Assembly: GCF_016595795.1 (NCBI RefSeq)
Contig: NZ_JAENHN010000028.1
Coordinates: forward strand, 1 to 64,000
Source: Clostridium yunnanense
GTDB taxonomy: Bacteria; Bacillota; Clostridia; Clostridiales; Clostridiaceae
Direction of reading: 5' to 3'
Length of the DNA: 64,000 nucleotides
Shown here: positions 29,123-38,472 of the stretch, piece by piece
How the letters are laid out: each line of letters starts with the position of its first letter
Numbering within the stretch: the first letter of the stretch is position 1
Translations under genes and position numbers: made by a program
The notes under the pieces: generated by a model
Seen by the model: the letters and a program-made list of their open reading frames with translations, nothing else
Databases searched by the model: none
Told to the model about the DNA's origin: nothing

Positions 29123-30890
29123 GATTATAAATATTGTATCAATAATTATTAAGACAATACTTTTCACTGCATTATTTTATTCAGCTGATGCTTCCGTAAT
29201 ACACGGTATTAACTTAAATTCAGTAATATTAATATATCAAGCTAGTATAATACTACTTATATGTTCAGCAGGCTTCATGTTGAAAGGAAGAAGTGCCATT
29301 ATATATGGATTGGTTATAAACATTATTTACACGCTAATTATATTGTTGGATTTATGGTACTACAGGGGAAATTGGTCTTTTTTAGGATTTAGATTTATAT
29401 TTTATAAGGATTTATTTTATTCATATAGTACTAGATTAATAAATTTTAGAGCTATAGATCTAGTATTCATAGCTGATATAATAATATTCTTAATTTTATT
29501 TAAGATAAAGGTTATGGATACTAATGTAAAATCTAGAATAAGGTTTTGCGTAGTTATTTTATTAGTTAGTATATTTTCTATTGGTTGTGTTGAGTATTTA
29601 GTGGATGTAAGAGATATAACAAAAGGAGATATAAAACTATTTAAAAGACAATGGTCATATAAGGTTAATATGATGAGTTTAGGCCCAATAGCATATCATG
29701 TATTTGAAGCTTACGATACTTTTAATAAGATATCAAGAAAAGAAGATAAGTTAGAGATGACCGACGTGAAAAAGTGGATTCAAGAAAATAAAGAAGAACT
29801 TCCCGATAATGAATTTAAGGGAATGTTTAAAGGAAAAAATATAATTTTTCTTCAAATAGAATCTATGGAGAATTTTGTTATAAATAAAAAAGCCGAGGGA
29901 CAAGAGATTACTCCAAATTTAAATAGAATGTTAAGTAATAGTTTATATTTTGATAATATCTTTGAGCAAAACAATGGTGGTAATAGTATAGATTGTGATA
30001 TGATGGTAAATACCTCAGTTTTCCCATTAGGGGATCGAATTACTTTCTTGGATGAAGGTCAGGTAGAGTACTTCTCTTTACCAAAATTATTAAAAGACAA
30101 TGGTTACTACTCAGTATCAGCTAAGGTTGATCAGGCTCAGGATTGGAATTGGGGAGAAACACATAAACTTCTTAACTTTGATGAAAAGTGGGATGTTAGT
30201 AAATTTGAACATGATGAATATGTTGGATTCGGATTATCAGATAGAACATTTTTAAGTCAGATTTCTGATAAGATAGATAATATACAAAAGCCATTTTACC
30301 TTATGGCAGCAACTGAGTCTAGTCATGGGCCTTTTGATATTGATAAGGAGCATAGAAATCTAAAGTTACCTAATGATATTGATAAGACTTATTTAGGTGG
30401 ATACTTTCAAAGTATAAATTATGCAGATAGTCAGATAGGTATGTTTGTGAAGAAACTTGAGGACAAAGGATTATTAGATAATACGGTCTTGGTCATATAT
30501 GGTGACCATGGAGGAGTTCATAAATACTACAATGATAAGATTAAAGACTTACATTATGATAATGACTGGTGGAATAATTATGATAAAAGAATTCCACTTA
30601 TAATGTATTCAAAGGATTTAGATGGAAAGGTGATACATTCATATGGAGGACAAGTTGACTTTATGCCTACTATAGCATATCTTGTTGGCAATAAGGATAA
30701 AGAGTTCATGAATTATATTATGGGAAGAGTGCTAGTAAATACAAAAAGAGATGCAACAATTATAAAAAGTGGGATTATTCAGGGGCATGTTAATAATGAT
30801 GATGAAAGAAGACATGTTGAAGATAGTTATTCCATAGGAAAAAAGTTTATATTAAATGACTATTATAGGAATAATTATAATAATAAATAA
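29085..30890 (+). CDS. LTA synthase-family phosphoglycerol transferase (sulfatase fold)
   Basis: A 601-aa protein with five N-terminal membrane helices (to about residue 173), then an extracellular alkaline-phosphatase-like domain. Metal/catalytic features: IIFLQIESMENF (Glu259), GGNSIDCDMMVNTS, TESSHGPF and VIYGDHGG. In S. aureus LtaS the nucleophile is Thr300; here the aligned residue looks like Ser301. It probably moves glycerolphosphate from phosphatidylglycerol to a glycolipid or surface polymer. It is translated from inside the end of the glycosyltransferase gene, implying a joint role. Confidence 0.85.
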   Translation: MIKRLVSIKNSFRIINIVSIIIKTILFTALFYSADASVIHGINLNSVILIYQASIILLICSAGFMLKGRSAIIYGLVINIIYTLIILLDLWYYRGNWSFLGFRFIFYKDLFYSYSTRLINFRAIDLVFIADIIIFLILFKIKVMDTNVKSRIRFCVVILLVSIFSIGCVEYLVDVRDITKGDIKLFKRQWSYKVNMMSLGPIAYHVFEAYDTFNKISRKEDKLEMTDVKKWIQENKEELPDNEFKGMFKGKNIIFLQIESMENFVINKKAEGQEITPNLNRMLSNSLYFDNIFEQNNGGNSIDCDMMVNTSVFPLGDRITFLDEGQVEYFSLPKLLKDNGYYSVSAKVDQAQDWNWGETHKLLNFDEKWDVSKFEHDEYVGFGLSDRTFLSQISDKIDNIQKPFYLMAATESSHGPFDIDKEHRNLKLPNDIDKTYLGGYFQSINYADSQIGMFVKKLEDKGLLDNTVLVIYGDHGGVHKYYNDKIKDLHYDNDWWNNYDKRIPLIMYSKDLDGKVIHSYGGQVDFMPTIAYLVGNKDKEFMNYIMGRVLVNTKRDATIIKSGIIQGHVNNDDERRHVEDSYSIGKKFILNDYYRNNYNNK

Positions 30891-30906
30891 AGAGTATTAC
30901 GTATAT

Positions 30907-30944
30907 AAGGCTAATTTAAGTAACTTATTGCTTAAATTAGCCTT
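30907..30944 (+). terminator. Inverted repeat after the LtaS-like gene
   Basis: Perfect 14-bp stem AAGGCTAATTTAAG (30907-30920) with 30931-30944 and a 10-nt loop, but a weak T tail. Confidence 0.65.
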
Positions 30945-31059
30945 AATTCATTAATAAAAAGTATATAAATCATGTATTTTAGATATATTTGGTTGAAATA
31001 CCATGAGAAAAAAATTAAAATATATAGTATATATGAAAGGTTAGGGATATGGGGTTGAT

Positions 31060-31380
31060 ATGATGAAAAAAGATAATTTCAATATTATGTCTGATATAAA
31101 GATTATAGAAGATTTAAAAGCACAGCTATTATGTATAATAGCAGAATTCTTTAGATTGTTAACTAAAGGAAGTAATGTCGCCCATGATGCTATACTAGAA
31201 TGCATTTCCGGGGCAATAATAGTTTTATATCTATTAGCAGATAAGTTAGGTTACTCATTTATCGAAGTAGACGAAGATATGAAGAAAAAAATTAAGATTG
31301 GTATTGTAGAGGGGGATAATATAGAAAAGGATGGTAAAAACTTAAGTAGATTACATACCCATCTTAAAGAAAGAAATTAA
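31060..31380 (+). CDS. MazG-like family protein
   Basis: A 106-aa helical protein (106 aa from the first of two adjacent ATGs) with LKAQLLCIIAEFFRLLTKGSNVAHDAILECISGAIIVLYLLADKLGYSFIEVDEDMKKKI. The all-helical layout and the C-terminal LSRLHTHLKERN fit the MazG-like family of clostridia found near rpsR and yybS. Enzymatic activity is not established; MazG relatives hydrolyse NTPs. It lies 16 nt before yybS. Confidence 0.7.
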   Translation: MMKKDNFNIMSDIKIIEDLKAQLLCIIAEFFRLLTKGSNVAHDAILECISGAIIVLYLLADKLGYSFIEVDEDMKKKIKIGIVEGDNIEKDGKNLSRLHTHLKERN

Positions 31381-31396
31381 CCTTTGGAGGAAAACA

Positions 31397-32392
31397 ATGA
31401 AAGAAAATAAGTATACGGCAAGATCAACGGTAGAAGCAGGGCTTATGTCAGTAATCGTATTTATAATACTTATGATTACTACATATGTTCCATTAATAGG
31501 AATGGTCGGCTTCTTTGTCTTACCAGTGCCAATAACGTTATTATATTTAAGGCATAATAAGGTAGTTGCTATATTATCTGTTGTAGTTAGTACTATTTTA
31601 ATTAGTATGTTCTATAATCCTTTATTAGCCATAGCTTCAGCTGTTTTATATGGAGCATCTGGTTTATCGTTAGGTTTTTGTATATCAAGAGGATTTAAAT
31701 CAACGCTGACTTTAGTTATAACGAGTATAGCTAATTTAATTGGTATTATTATAAACGTATATATGACAGTGTTATTGGTAACAAATATAAGTTTAGTACA
31801 AATGATTCAACAGATGATAGATCAAATGAAAATGGCAGGAGACATATATAAAAATGCTGGAATTGATATGAGCACAAACCCTGCATATCAACAAATACAG
31901 CAACTTAATGTAAATACTATTTTATTCATGATTCCAGCTGTACTAATTACTTGTACTGCTATAATATCATTATTAAATTATATAATAGCCAAGAAAATGC
32001 TAAAAAGATTTGGATACAGATTTGATCCGATAAGAAATTTCATGAATTGGTATTTAGATAATAGAATTGGGGCCCTTGTTATTTCTATTGTCTGTGTGGG
32101 AATAATCTTAAAGTCTAGAGGTTTTATGGTTGGAGACTATATACTTACTAGTTCTATGACTATATTGCAGTTTACGTTAATAATTGTAGGAATATCTATT
32201 ATATTTTACTATTTAAAGACTAAAACTAATGTGAAAAACGGAATTGCTATTGCTATATGTATATTTATAGCTTTTTCGGGGGTTTCAAGTGTAGCCTTTT
32301 ATATTGGCTTAGTAGATTTAGTATTTGATATTAGAGGGCTAGATCCAAATAGTCTTGGAAATGCTTTGAGAAAAAAATTTATTAAGAAGTAA
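31397..32392 (+). CDS. YybS family membrane protein (DUF2232)
   Basis: A 331-aa protein with about eight membrane segments. It opens with the family pattern TRSTVEAGLMSVIVFIILMITTYVPLIGMVGFFVLPVPITLLYLRH. In Firmicutes yybS precedes gdpP (yybT) and rplI, as here. Function is unknown, possibly an S-component-like transporter fold. Ribosome site GGAGG before ATG 31397. Confidence 0.85.
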   Translation: MKENKYTARSTVEAGLMSVIVFIILMITTYVPLIGMVGFFVLPVPITLLYLRHNKVVAILSVVVSTILISMFYNPLLAIASAVLYGASGLSLGFCISRGFKSTLTLVITSIANLIGIIINVYMTVLLVTNISLVQMIQQMIDQMKMAGDIYKNAGIDMSTNPAYQQIQQLNVNTILFMIPAVLITCTAIISLLNYIIAKKMLKRFGYRFDPIRNFMNWYLDNRIGALVISIVCVGIILKSRGFMVGDYILTSSMTILQFTLIIVGISIIFYYLKTKTNVKNGIAIAICIFIAFSGVSSVAFYIGLVDLVFDIRGLDPNSLGNALRKKFIKK

Positions 32393-32425
32393 CCTTAAAA
32401 TTGTTTTTAAGTGGGAGATTAAAAT

Positions 32426-34405
32426 ATGAATAATTCTAAGACGAATAAATCAAGGTACATGATTTCAATAATTATTTGTATAATACTATCTCTGATTATA
32501 TTATTTCAAGGCTATATATTTTTTGCTTATTTTTTATTGCTATTAACAATGATATTAACTATTTATAGTTTTAGTTATAGTTTAAAATCAGAAAATAAAG
32601 ATGAAAATTTATATGATAAAAATGTAGAAGCTAAAGAGATAAACATTACTTATATAGTTGAAGATTTTGTGAGAGAAACTATGATGCTGCAGATATATCC
32701 ATTAGTAATTATAAAGGAAAATGGAGAAATAATTTGGCACAATAAAGTATTTGAAGATACATTTGAGTCGATTAATTATAACGGAGAAGTTATTTCATCA
32801 ATAGTAAGAGGTCTAGAACTTGATGAAATAATGAAATTATCTAAGGGAATTTACTATAAAGCAAAGTTAAATAAACGCATATATGAGATTTATTCAAGAA
32901 ATGTAAAGCTAGAAGCGAATGAGAATATACACTTAGTCTATTTTAATGATATAACTAATATAACGGAAGCAACTAAGGAAAGTGTAATGCTTATAGAAGT
33001 TGATAATTTGAGTGAAGTTGTAAAGATGACAGAAGAGAATAATGGACCGTTTCTTATAGCAGAAGTAGAAAAAAATATAAATTTATATGCTCAATCACTT
33101 AATGCTATGATAAGAAAATATGATAATAATAAATATGTGCTTTCGCTTCCAGATTATAATATAGATTCTCAAATCGCCACAAAATTTGATATACTAGATA
33201 AGGTAAGAGAGATAAACTTAGGTAATAAGATGGAAGTTACACTAAGCATTGGCGTTGGAAGGGGTGGTAGTTCACCTGCACAAAATCATGCTTATGCAAT
33301 TACAGCAAAGGAACTGGCTCTTGGAAGAGGTGGGGATCAAGCTGTAGTAAAAAAAGGTGAGAAACTTTCTTTCTTTGGTGGTAATAAGAAAGAGTTAGAA
33401 AAAAGAACAAGAGTAAGAGCGAGAGTTGTTGGGCATGCACTAAAAGATCTAATATATGAAAGCAGTAAGGTTTATATAATGGGGCATAAGAATCCTGATA
33501 TGGATTGCTTCGGTGCTGCAGTAGGAATTGCCGCAGTAGTACGTCAATTAGGTAAACAGTGCAATATTGTTCTCAATAATGACAATAGAGCTATTGATGG
33601 TTTCTTAGATAAGATAAAGCAGATTAAAGACTATGATGATGTATTTATTAGTTCAGAGACTGCTGCAAATAGTATAGATGATGATACTCTACTTATAATT
33701 GTTGATGTGCATAGTAGGGGATATGTTCTAGATAAAAATATATATGAAAAAAGTAAGAAGATTGTTATAATTGATCATCATAGGAGAAGTCCTGATTTTA
33801 TAGAAGGAGCTCTCCTAACTTATATTGAAGTATACGCATCATCAACATCAGAGTTAGTTACTGAAATTGTTCAATATATGCTTGAAAAACCAAAGCTGCA
33901 CCAGCTTGAAGCAGAAGCACTTCTTGCAGGTATAGCTATGGATACAAAGAATTTTGTGTTTAAGACAGGTGTAAGAACTTTTGAAGCTGCCTCTTTTCTT
34001 AGAAGAGCTGGAGCGGATACAGTTGATATAAAGAGATTCTTTAGTAATGACTTAAAGAGTTATATTCAAAAAGCAGAAACTATAAGATCTGCTGAGGTGG
34101 TAAATAATATAGCAATTGCTGTATGTCCACTAAATGTGACACAAACTGTAATAGCTGCACAAGTTGCGGATGATTTACTAAATATTACAGGTATTCAAGC
34201 CTCCTTTGTTTTTGTTAAAATAGATAGAGACATTCACATAAGTGGAAGGTCCTTAGGTGATGTTAATGTTCAAGTTATTTTAGAATCCCTTGGAGGCGGT
34301 GGTCATATGACTATGGCAGGTGCTAAGCTAACAGATGTAGCTATAGAGGATGCAAAAAAAATCTTACAAAAAGCTATATCAGAAAACTTAAGGGAAGGTG
34401 AATGA
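32426..34405 (+). CDS. gdpP: Cyclic-di-AMP phosphodiesterase GdpP (DHH/DHHA1)
   Basis: A 659-aa membrane signalling enzyme that degrades c-di-AMP. Layout: two N-terminal membrane helices (about 10-50), a PAS-like domain (about 85-170), a degenerate GGDEF domain (about 175-300), then DHH and DHHA1 domains. The motifs [27 protein letters not shown] and [10 protein letters not shown] carry the metal ligands; the C-terminal [13 protein letters not shown] binds substrate. It overlaps the rplI ribosome site, as in other Firmicutes. Confidence 0.96.
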   Translation: MNNSKTNKSRYMISIIICIILSLIILFQGYIFFAYFLLLLTMILTIYSFSYSLKSENKDENLYDKNVEAKEINITYIVEDFVRETMMLQIYPLVIIKENGEIIWHNKVFEDTFESINYNGEVISSIVRGLELDEIMKLSKGIYYKAKLNKRIYEIYSRNVKLEANENIHLVYFNDITNITEATKESVMLIEVDNLSEVVKMTEENNGPFLIAEVEKNINLYAQSLNAMIRKYDNNKYVLSLPDYNIDSQIATKFDILDKVREINLGNKMEVTLSIGVGRGGSSPAQNHAYAITAKELALGRGGDQAVVKKGEKLSFFGGNKKELEKRTRVRARVVGHALKDLIYESSKVYIMGHKNPDMDCFGAAVGIAAVVRQLGKQCNIVLNNDNRAIDGFLDKIKQIKDYDDVFISSETAANSIDDDTLLIIVDVHSRGYVLDKNIYEKSKKIVIIDHHRRSPDFIEGALLTYIEVYASSTSELVTEIVQYMLEKPKLHQLEAEALLAGIAMDTKNFVFKTGVRTFEAASFLRRAGADTVDIKRFFSNDLKSYIQKAETIRSAEVVNNIAIAVCPLNVTQTVIAAQVADDLLNITGIQASFVFVKIDRDIHISGRSLGDVNVQVILESLGGGGHMTMAGAKLTDVAIEDAKKILQKAISENLREGE

Positions 34406-34406
34406 A

Positions 34407-34853
34407 ATGAAAGTTATATTATTACAAGATGTTAAGAAGTTAGGTAAAAAAGGTGATGTTATAGAGGCATCAGATGGATACGCTAGAAACTACTTATTTC
34501 CTAGGAATCTAGCAGAGCAAGCAAATGATTCGAATCTTCATGTATTAAATGCCAAGAAAGAAACTGAGAGAAGAAAGAAACTTGCTGAAATAGAAGAGGC
34601 TCAAAAGTTAGCAGATGAACTTAAAAATAAAGAAGTAAAGATTGTAGCAAAAACAGGCGATAGTGGAAGACTATTTGGAGCTATAACTAGTAAAGACGTG
34701 GCTGAATTAATAAAGAAGCAGTACAACGTGACTGTTGATAAGAAAAAGATAGTCATGGAAACATTGAAGCTAGCTGGTACTTATGATATAGAAGTAAAAT
34801 TATACCCAGAAGTTAGCACTAAGATGAAGGTTGTTATTGCTCCACAAGTATAA
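34407..34853 (+). CDS. rplI: Ribosomal protein bL9
   Basis: A 148-aa L9: [36 protein letters not shown], a long central helix, and a C-terminal domain with [17 protein letters not shown]. The start at ATG 34407, one base after the gdpP stop, matches the family N terminus and has GGGAAGGTG upstream. Confidence 0.97.
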   Translation: MKVILLQDVKKLGKKGDVIEASDGYARNYLFPRNLAEQANDSNLHVLNAKKETERRKKLAEIEEAQKLADELKNKEVKIVAKTGDSGRLFGAITSKDVAELIKKQYNVTVDKKKIVMETLKLAGTYDIEVKLYPEVSTKMKVVIAPQV

Positions 34854-34867
34854 GGAGGAGTCATAGT

Positions 34868-36769
34868 TTGAAATCACAAAAAGATATAGATGTTTTACAA
34901 GATATATTCAAGAGCGGAATGAACTTAGAATCACAAATTAGTGTTCTTTTTGAGGTTGCAAAGAATGTTCTTGATGAAGGTGCTGTCAGAGCAAGAACTG
35001 TAAGACATAAATTAAATAAGTATGTTAAGTCAAAAAATGTTTATGATAGATTATATGCATTAAATAAGATAGTTTCAGATGGTAAGGGATTAAAAGCCGT
35101 ACCATCTGAAGCTAATTTACATGAAGCTTTAGAAGATACATATGGATGGCTTTCAGAAGAGTTAGCGAGAAAGTATATCCAGAGTAGGATTGAAGAGCAA
35201 GTTCAAGATGCTATCATGGAAAAACAAGACAAGTATATCGATGAGATGAAACTTGGAATAATAAGAAAACAAAAAGGTCCTGAAAATGCAAAGACCTTAA
35301 AGAAATATGCACAGTTTGAAACCTTGGATGCAAAGGTTCCTAATAAGAATATAATGAGCTTAGTTAGACCATCATCATTTGATGAAGTAATTGGACAAGA
35401 AAGAGCTATAAAGTCACTAATTTCTAAATTAGCTTCACCGTATCCACAGCATATTATATTGTACGGGCCTCCAGGAGTAGGTAAAACAACTGCAGCTAGA
35501 CTAGCATTAGAAGAAGCTAAAAAGCTTAGCTTTACACCATTTAATGATAAGTCTAATTTTGTAGAGGTAGATGGTACAACACTAAGATGGGACCCTAGAG
35601 AAATAACAAATCCATTATTAGGTTCAGTACATGATCCTATATATCAAGGAAGTAAAAGAGATTTGGCTGAAGTAGGGGTTCCCGAGCCAAAGCCAGGTCT
35701 AGTAACAGATGCACACGGAGGAGTTTTATTCATAGATGAAATAGGAGAATTAGATGATATTCTTCAAAATAAACTTTTAAAAGTTTTAGAAGACAAAAGA
35801 GTTGAATTCTCATCATCATACTATGATCCAGACGACGAAAATACTCCAAAGTATATAAAGTACCTATTTGAGAACGGAGCACCAGCAGATTTTGTGCTTA
35901 TTGGAGCAACAACAAGAGATCCTTCTGATATAAATCCAGCTTTAAGATCAAGATGTACAGAAGTTTATTTTGAACCTCTTACTGTTTCAGATATTAAAGT
36001 TATAATAACAGATGCTGCTGATAAGCTTCAGGTTGCGCTTGAAGAAGGTGTAGATGAATTAATATCAAGATATACCATTGAAGGTAGAAAGGCTGTAAAT
36101 ATACTTGCTGACGCTTATGGATATGCTTTATATAGCTTTAAGGACAATGTGCCTGAAAAAGTTACTGTTACATTAAAAGATGTAGAGGAAGTAATATCAA
36201 TAGGTAGATTTATACCTTATGAAAGAGTTGATAGTGATACGAAATCAGAAATAGGACATGTATATGGTTTAGGTGTATCAGGATTTTTGGGCTCTACCAT
36301 AGAGATAGAAGCAACTGTTTTTGAAGCTAAGGATAAAGGAACTGGACAAGTTAGATTTAATGAAACTGCTGGTTCTATGGCAAAGGATTCAGTATTTAAT
36401 GCTGCATCAGTTATAAGAAAGATAACTGATAAGGACATTAAAGATTATGACATACATGTAAATGTAATTGGTGGAGGAAATATTGATGGTCCTTCAGCAG
36501 GAGCAGCTATAACGGTATGTATAATTAGTGCTTTGCTTGACAAGCCTATAAGACAAGATATAGCTGTTACTGGAGAAATATCTCTTAGAGGTAAGGTTAA
36601 ACCTGTAGGTGGAATATTTGAAAAGGTATATGGAGCTAGAAGAAAAGGAATAAAACTAGTGGTAGTTCCTAAAGACAATGAAAAAGAGGTGCCTCTAGGT
36701 CTAAAAGATATAGAAGTAAAAGCTGTTGAAACTATAGAATCGCTTATGGAAATAGTTTTCGAGGTATAA
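34868..36769 (+). CDS. lonC: Lon-family ATP-dependent protease (clostridial LonC type)
   Basis: A 633-aa protein. The N-terminal helical domain (1-160) has no LonA substrate domain. The AAA+ module has Walker A LYGPPGVGKTTAA and Walker B GGVLFIDEIGELD. The C-terminal Lon protease has catalytic Ser in GPSAGAA and Lys in LRGKVKPVGGIFEKV. This architecture fits the shorter clostridial Lon branch near rplI and dnaB. Start is TTG (34868) behind AAGGAGGAG. The letter assigned within the Lon family is by architecture only. Confidence 0.85.
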   Translation: MKSQKDIDVLQDIFKSGMNLESQISVLFEVAKNVLDEGAVRARTVRHKLNKYVKSKNVYDRLYALNKIVSDGKGLKAVPSEANLHEALEDTYGWLSEELARKYIQSRIEEQVQDAIMEKQDKYIDEMKLGIIRKQKGPENAKTLKKYAQFETLDAKVPNKNIMSLVRPSSFDEVIGQERAIKSLISKLASPYPQHIILYGPPGVGKTTAARLALEEAKKLSFTPFNDKSNFVEVDGTTLRWDPREITNPLLGSVHDPIYQGSKRDLAEVGVPEPKPGLVTDAHGGVLFIDEIGELDDILQNKLLKVLEDKRVEFSSSYYDPDDENTPKYIKYLFENGAPADFVLIGATTRDPSDINPALRSRCTEVYFEPLTVSDIKVIITDAADKLQVALEEGVDELISRYTIEGRKAVNILADAYGYALYSFKDNVPEKVTVTLKDVEEVISIGRFIPYERVDSDTKSEIGHVYGLGVSGFLGSTIEIEATVFEAKDKGTGQVRFNETAGSMAKDSVFNAASVIRKITDKDIKDYDIHVNVIGGGNIDGPSAGAAITVCIISALLDKPIRQDIAVTGEISLRGKVKPVGGIFEKVYGARRKGIKLVVVPKDNEKEVPLGLKDIEVKAVETIESLMEIVFEV

Positions 36770-36776
36770 TAAAGCT

Positions 36777-36828
36777 ATGAGGCTGTCCATAATGTATAAT
36801 GATGCATTATGTTCAGCCTCATTTTTAC
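36777..36828 (+). terminator. Terminator after the Lon-family gene
   Basis: Outer stem ATGAGGCTG/CAGCCTCAT (36777-36785, 36814-36822) with inner stem CATAATG/CATTATG, then TTTTT. Confidence 0.85.
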
Positions 36829-36925
36829 TAACTTAAAAAGTAGTTATTTTCATAAATGTATTGATTAATTATTAAAACAAATTCATAATATTATATGCAA
36901 ATATAATGGAGAAGGAGCGAATCAT

Positions 36926-38263
36926 ATGGATAATACACCTATCATGAGGAGTTTACCACAGAGTATAGAAGCTGAACAATCAGTACTTGGCTCTATGATA
37001 ATCGATAGGCAAGCAATAGCTCAGGCTGCAGAAGCATTAACACCTGATGACTTTTATAGGGAAGCTCATAAGGTTATTTTTTTAAGCATATCTGAGATGA
37101 TTCAAAAAGATCAACCTATTGATTTGGTAACTCTATTAGAATATTTGAAGGCCACAGACAGGTTAGAAAAAGCAGGGGGGATGACTTATGTAACTGAAAT
37201 AAGTGGTTCTGTACCAACTACTGCTAACTTGAGTTCTTATATAAAAATAGTGTCTGAAAAGGCTACTTTAAGAAAATTAATAAGGTCTTCTACTGATACA
37301 ATAGAAGATTGCTATAATAATCAGGATAATGTTGAAAAGGTAGTAGACTCAGCTGAAAAGAGAGTCTTCGAAATAGGAGAGAAAAGAAATACTGGGGATT
37401 TTGAATCTTTAAGTGCCATACTTGAAAGAGGCTTTGCAGAAATTGAAAGACTTTTTAATGACAAGGGCGCTTTAACTGGAGTAGCTTCTGGCTTTGTTGA
37501 TCTAGATTCTAAAACGTCAGGTTTTCAAAAAGGAGATATGGTTCTAATAGCAGCAAGACCTTCAATGGGAAAGACTACTTTTGCTCTTAATATATGTGAA
37601 CATGCTGCGCTTAGAGAAGGTAAAAGCGTAGTTATATTTTCTTTAGAAATGCCTAAAGAGCAGTTAGCTTATAAGCTTTTGTGCTCTGAAGCAAACGTAG
37701 ATATGGTTAGCCTTAGAACAGGTAATTTAGAAGATAAGGACTGGGAAAATATAGCTAGGGCAGCTGGTCCGTTATCTTCAGCTAAGATATATATAGATGA
37801 TACAGCAGGTGTAACTGTAATGGAAATGAGATCTAAGTGCAGAAGGCTTAAAATGGAGTATGGTATAGATTTGATAATGATCGATTACCTCCAACTTATG
37901 AGTGGAAGCAGTGGATCAGGGGAAAGTAGACAACAAGAAGTTTCAGAAATATCAAGAAGTATAAAAGCATTAGCTAAAGAGATGCAGTGCCCTGTTATAG
38001 CTTTGTCTCAGTTATCTCGTGCACCTGAACAAAGAGCAGATCATAGGCCGATGTTATCTGACCTTAGAGAATCTGGTTCAATAGAACAGGATGCTGACTT
38101 AGTTATGTTTTTATATAGAGATGAATATTATAACAAAGAAACTGATGATAAAAATGTTGGTGAATGTATAATCGCTAAACATAGAAATGGTGAAGTTGGT
38201 ACAGTTAAACTTGCATGGCTTGGTCAATATAGTAAGTTTGGTAACTTGGATGTAGTTCATTAA
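36926..38263 (+). CDS. dnaB: Replicative DNA helicase DnaB
   Basis: Hexameric 5'-3' fork helicase, 445 aa. The N-terminal domain starts PQSIEAEQSVLGSMIID. The RecA-like C-terminal domain has Walker A AARPSMGKTTFALN, Walker B DLIMIDYLQLM, and the LSQLSRAPEQRADHRPMLSDLRESGSIEQDADLVMFLYRDEYY block. Its probable loader (DnaI/DnaC type) and a DnaD-like partner are encoded at 56326-58297. Confidence 0.97.
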   Translation: MDNTPIMRSLPQSIEAEQSVLGSMIIDRQAIAQAAEALTPDDFYREAHKVIFLSISEMIQKDQPIDLVTLLEYLKATDRLEKAGGMTYVTEISGSVPTTANLSSYIKIVSEKATLRKLIRSSTDTIEDCYNNQDNVEKVVDSAEKRVFEIGEKRNTGDFESLSAILERGFAEIERLFNDKGALTGVASGFVDLDSKTSGFQKGDMVLIAARPSMGKTTFALNICEHAALREGKSVVIFSLEMPKEQLAYKLLCSEANVDMVSLRTGNLEDKDWENIARAAGPLSSAKIYIDDTAGVTVMEMRSKCRRLKMEYGIDLIMIDYLQLMSGSSGSGESRQQEVSEISRSIKALAKEMQCPVIALSQLSRAPEQRADHRPMLSDLRESGSIEQDADLVMFLYRDEYYNKETDDKNVGECIIAKHRNGEVGTVKLAWLGQYSKFGNLDVVH

Positions 38264-38337
38264 TTAATGTTTAATATTTTTATTATAAATATATTACAAA
38301 TCATATAAGAAATAAAAACGAGAGGTGAATAACAATT

Positions 38338-38397
38338 ATGGAATGTGACGGGCATAGTTGCTTAAAACACATTGAAAAATTGAATACTAAGAAGTAG
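38338..38397 (+). CDS. Putative 19-aa Cys/His leader peptide ahead of mgtE
   Basis: A small ORF with a good ribosome site (AGAGGTGA, 38321-38328) encodes MECDGHSCLKHIEKLNTKK. Residues 3-11 form C-x2-H-x-C-x2-H, a plausible metal-binding pattern. Its TAG stop lies inside the left arm of a 10-bp hairpin (38394-38403 with 38442-38451) that ends just before the mgtE ribosome site. Ribosomes reaching the stop would disrupt the hairpin, so it could couple translation or metal status to mgtE expression. No known Mg-sensing M-box RNA is recognisable here. Real translation is unproven. Confidence 0.55.
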   Translation: MECDGHSCLKHIEKLNTKK

Positions 38398-38451
38398 AAG
38401 GAAGCAACTATACTTAAATATTTTATATTGTTTAATATACTTTCCTTCTAC
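38394..38451 (+). promoter_or_regulatory. mgtE leader hairpin
   Basis: Perfect 10-bp stem GTAGAAGGAA/TTCCTTCTAC, extended inside by TATA(C)TTAAA paired with TTTAATATA. No T run follows, so it is more likely a translational or RNA-stability element than a terminator. The mgtE ribosome site GAGGAGGA starts 6 nt later. Confidence 0.65.
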
Positions 38452-38472
38452 ATGGTGAGGAGGAAAAGTAAA

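Noticed and set aside
38264-38472. M-box (ykoK) magnesium riboswitch upstream of mgtE
   Set aside because: The interval is too short and lacks the recognisable conserved blocks; a leader peptide and hairpin are found instead.
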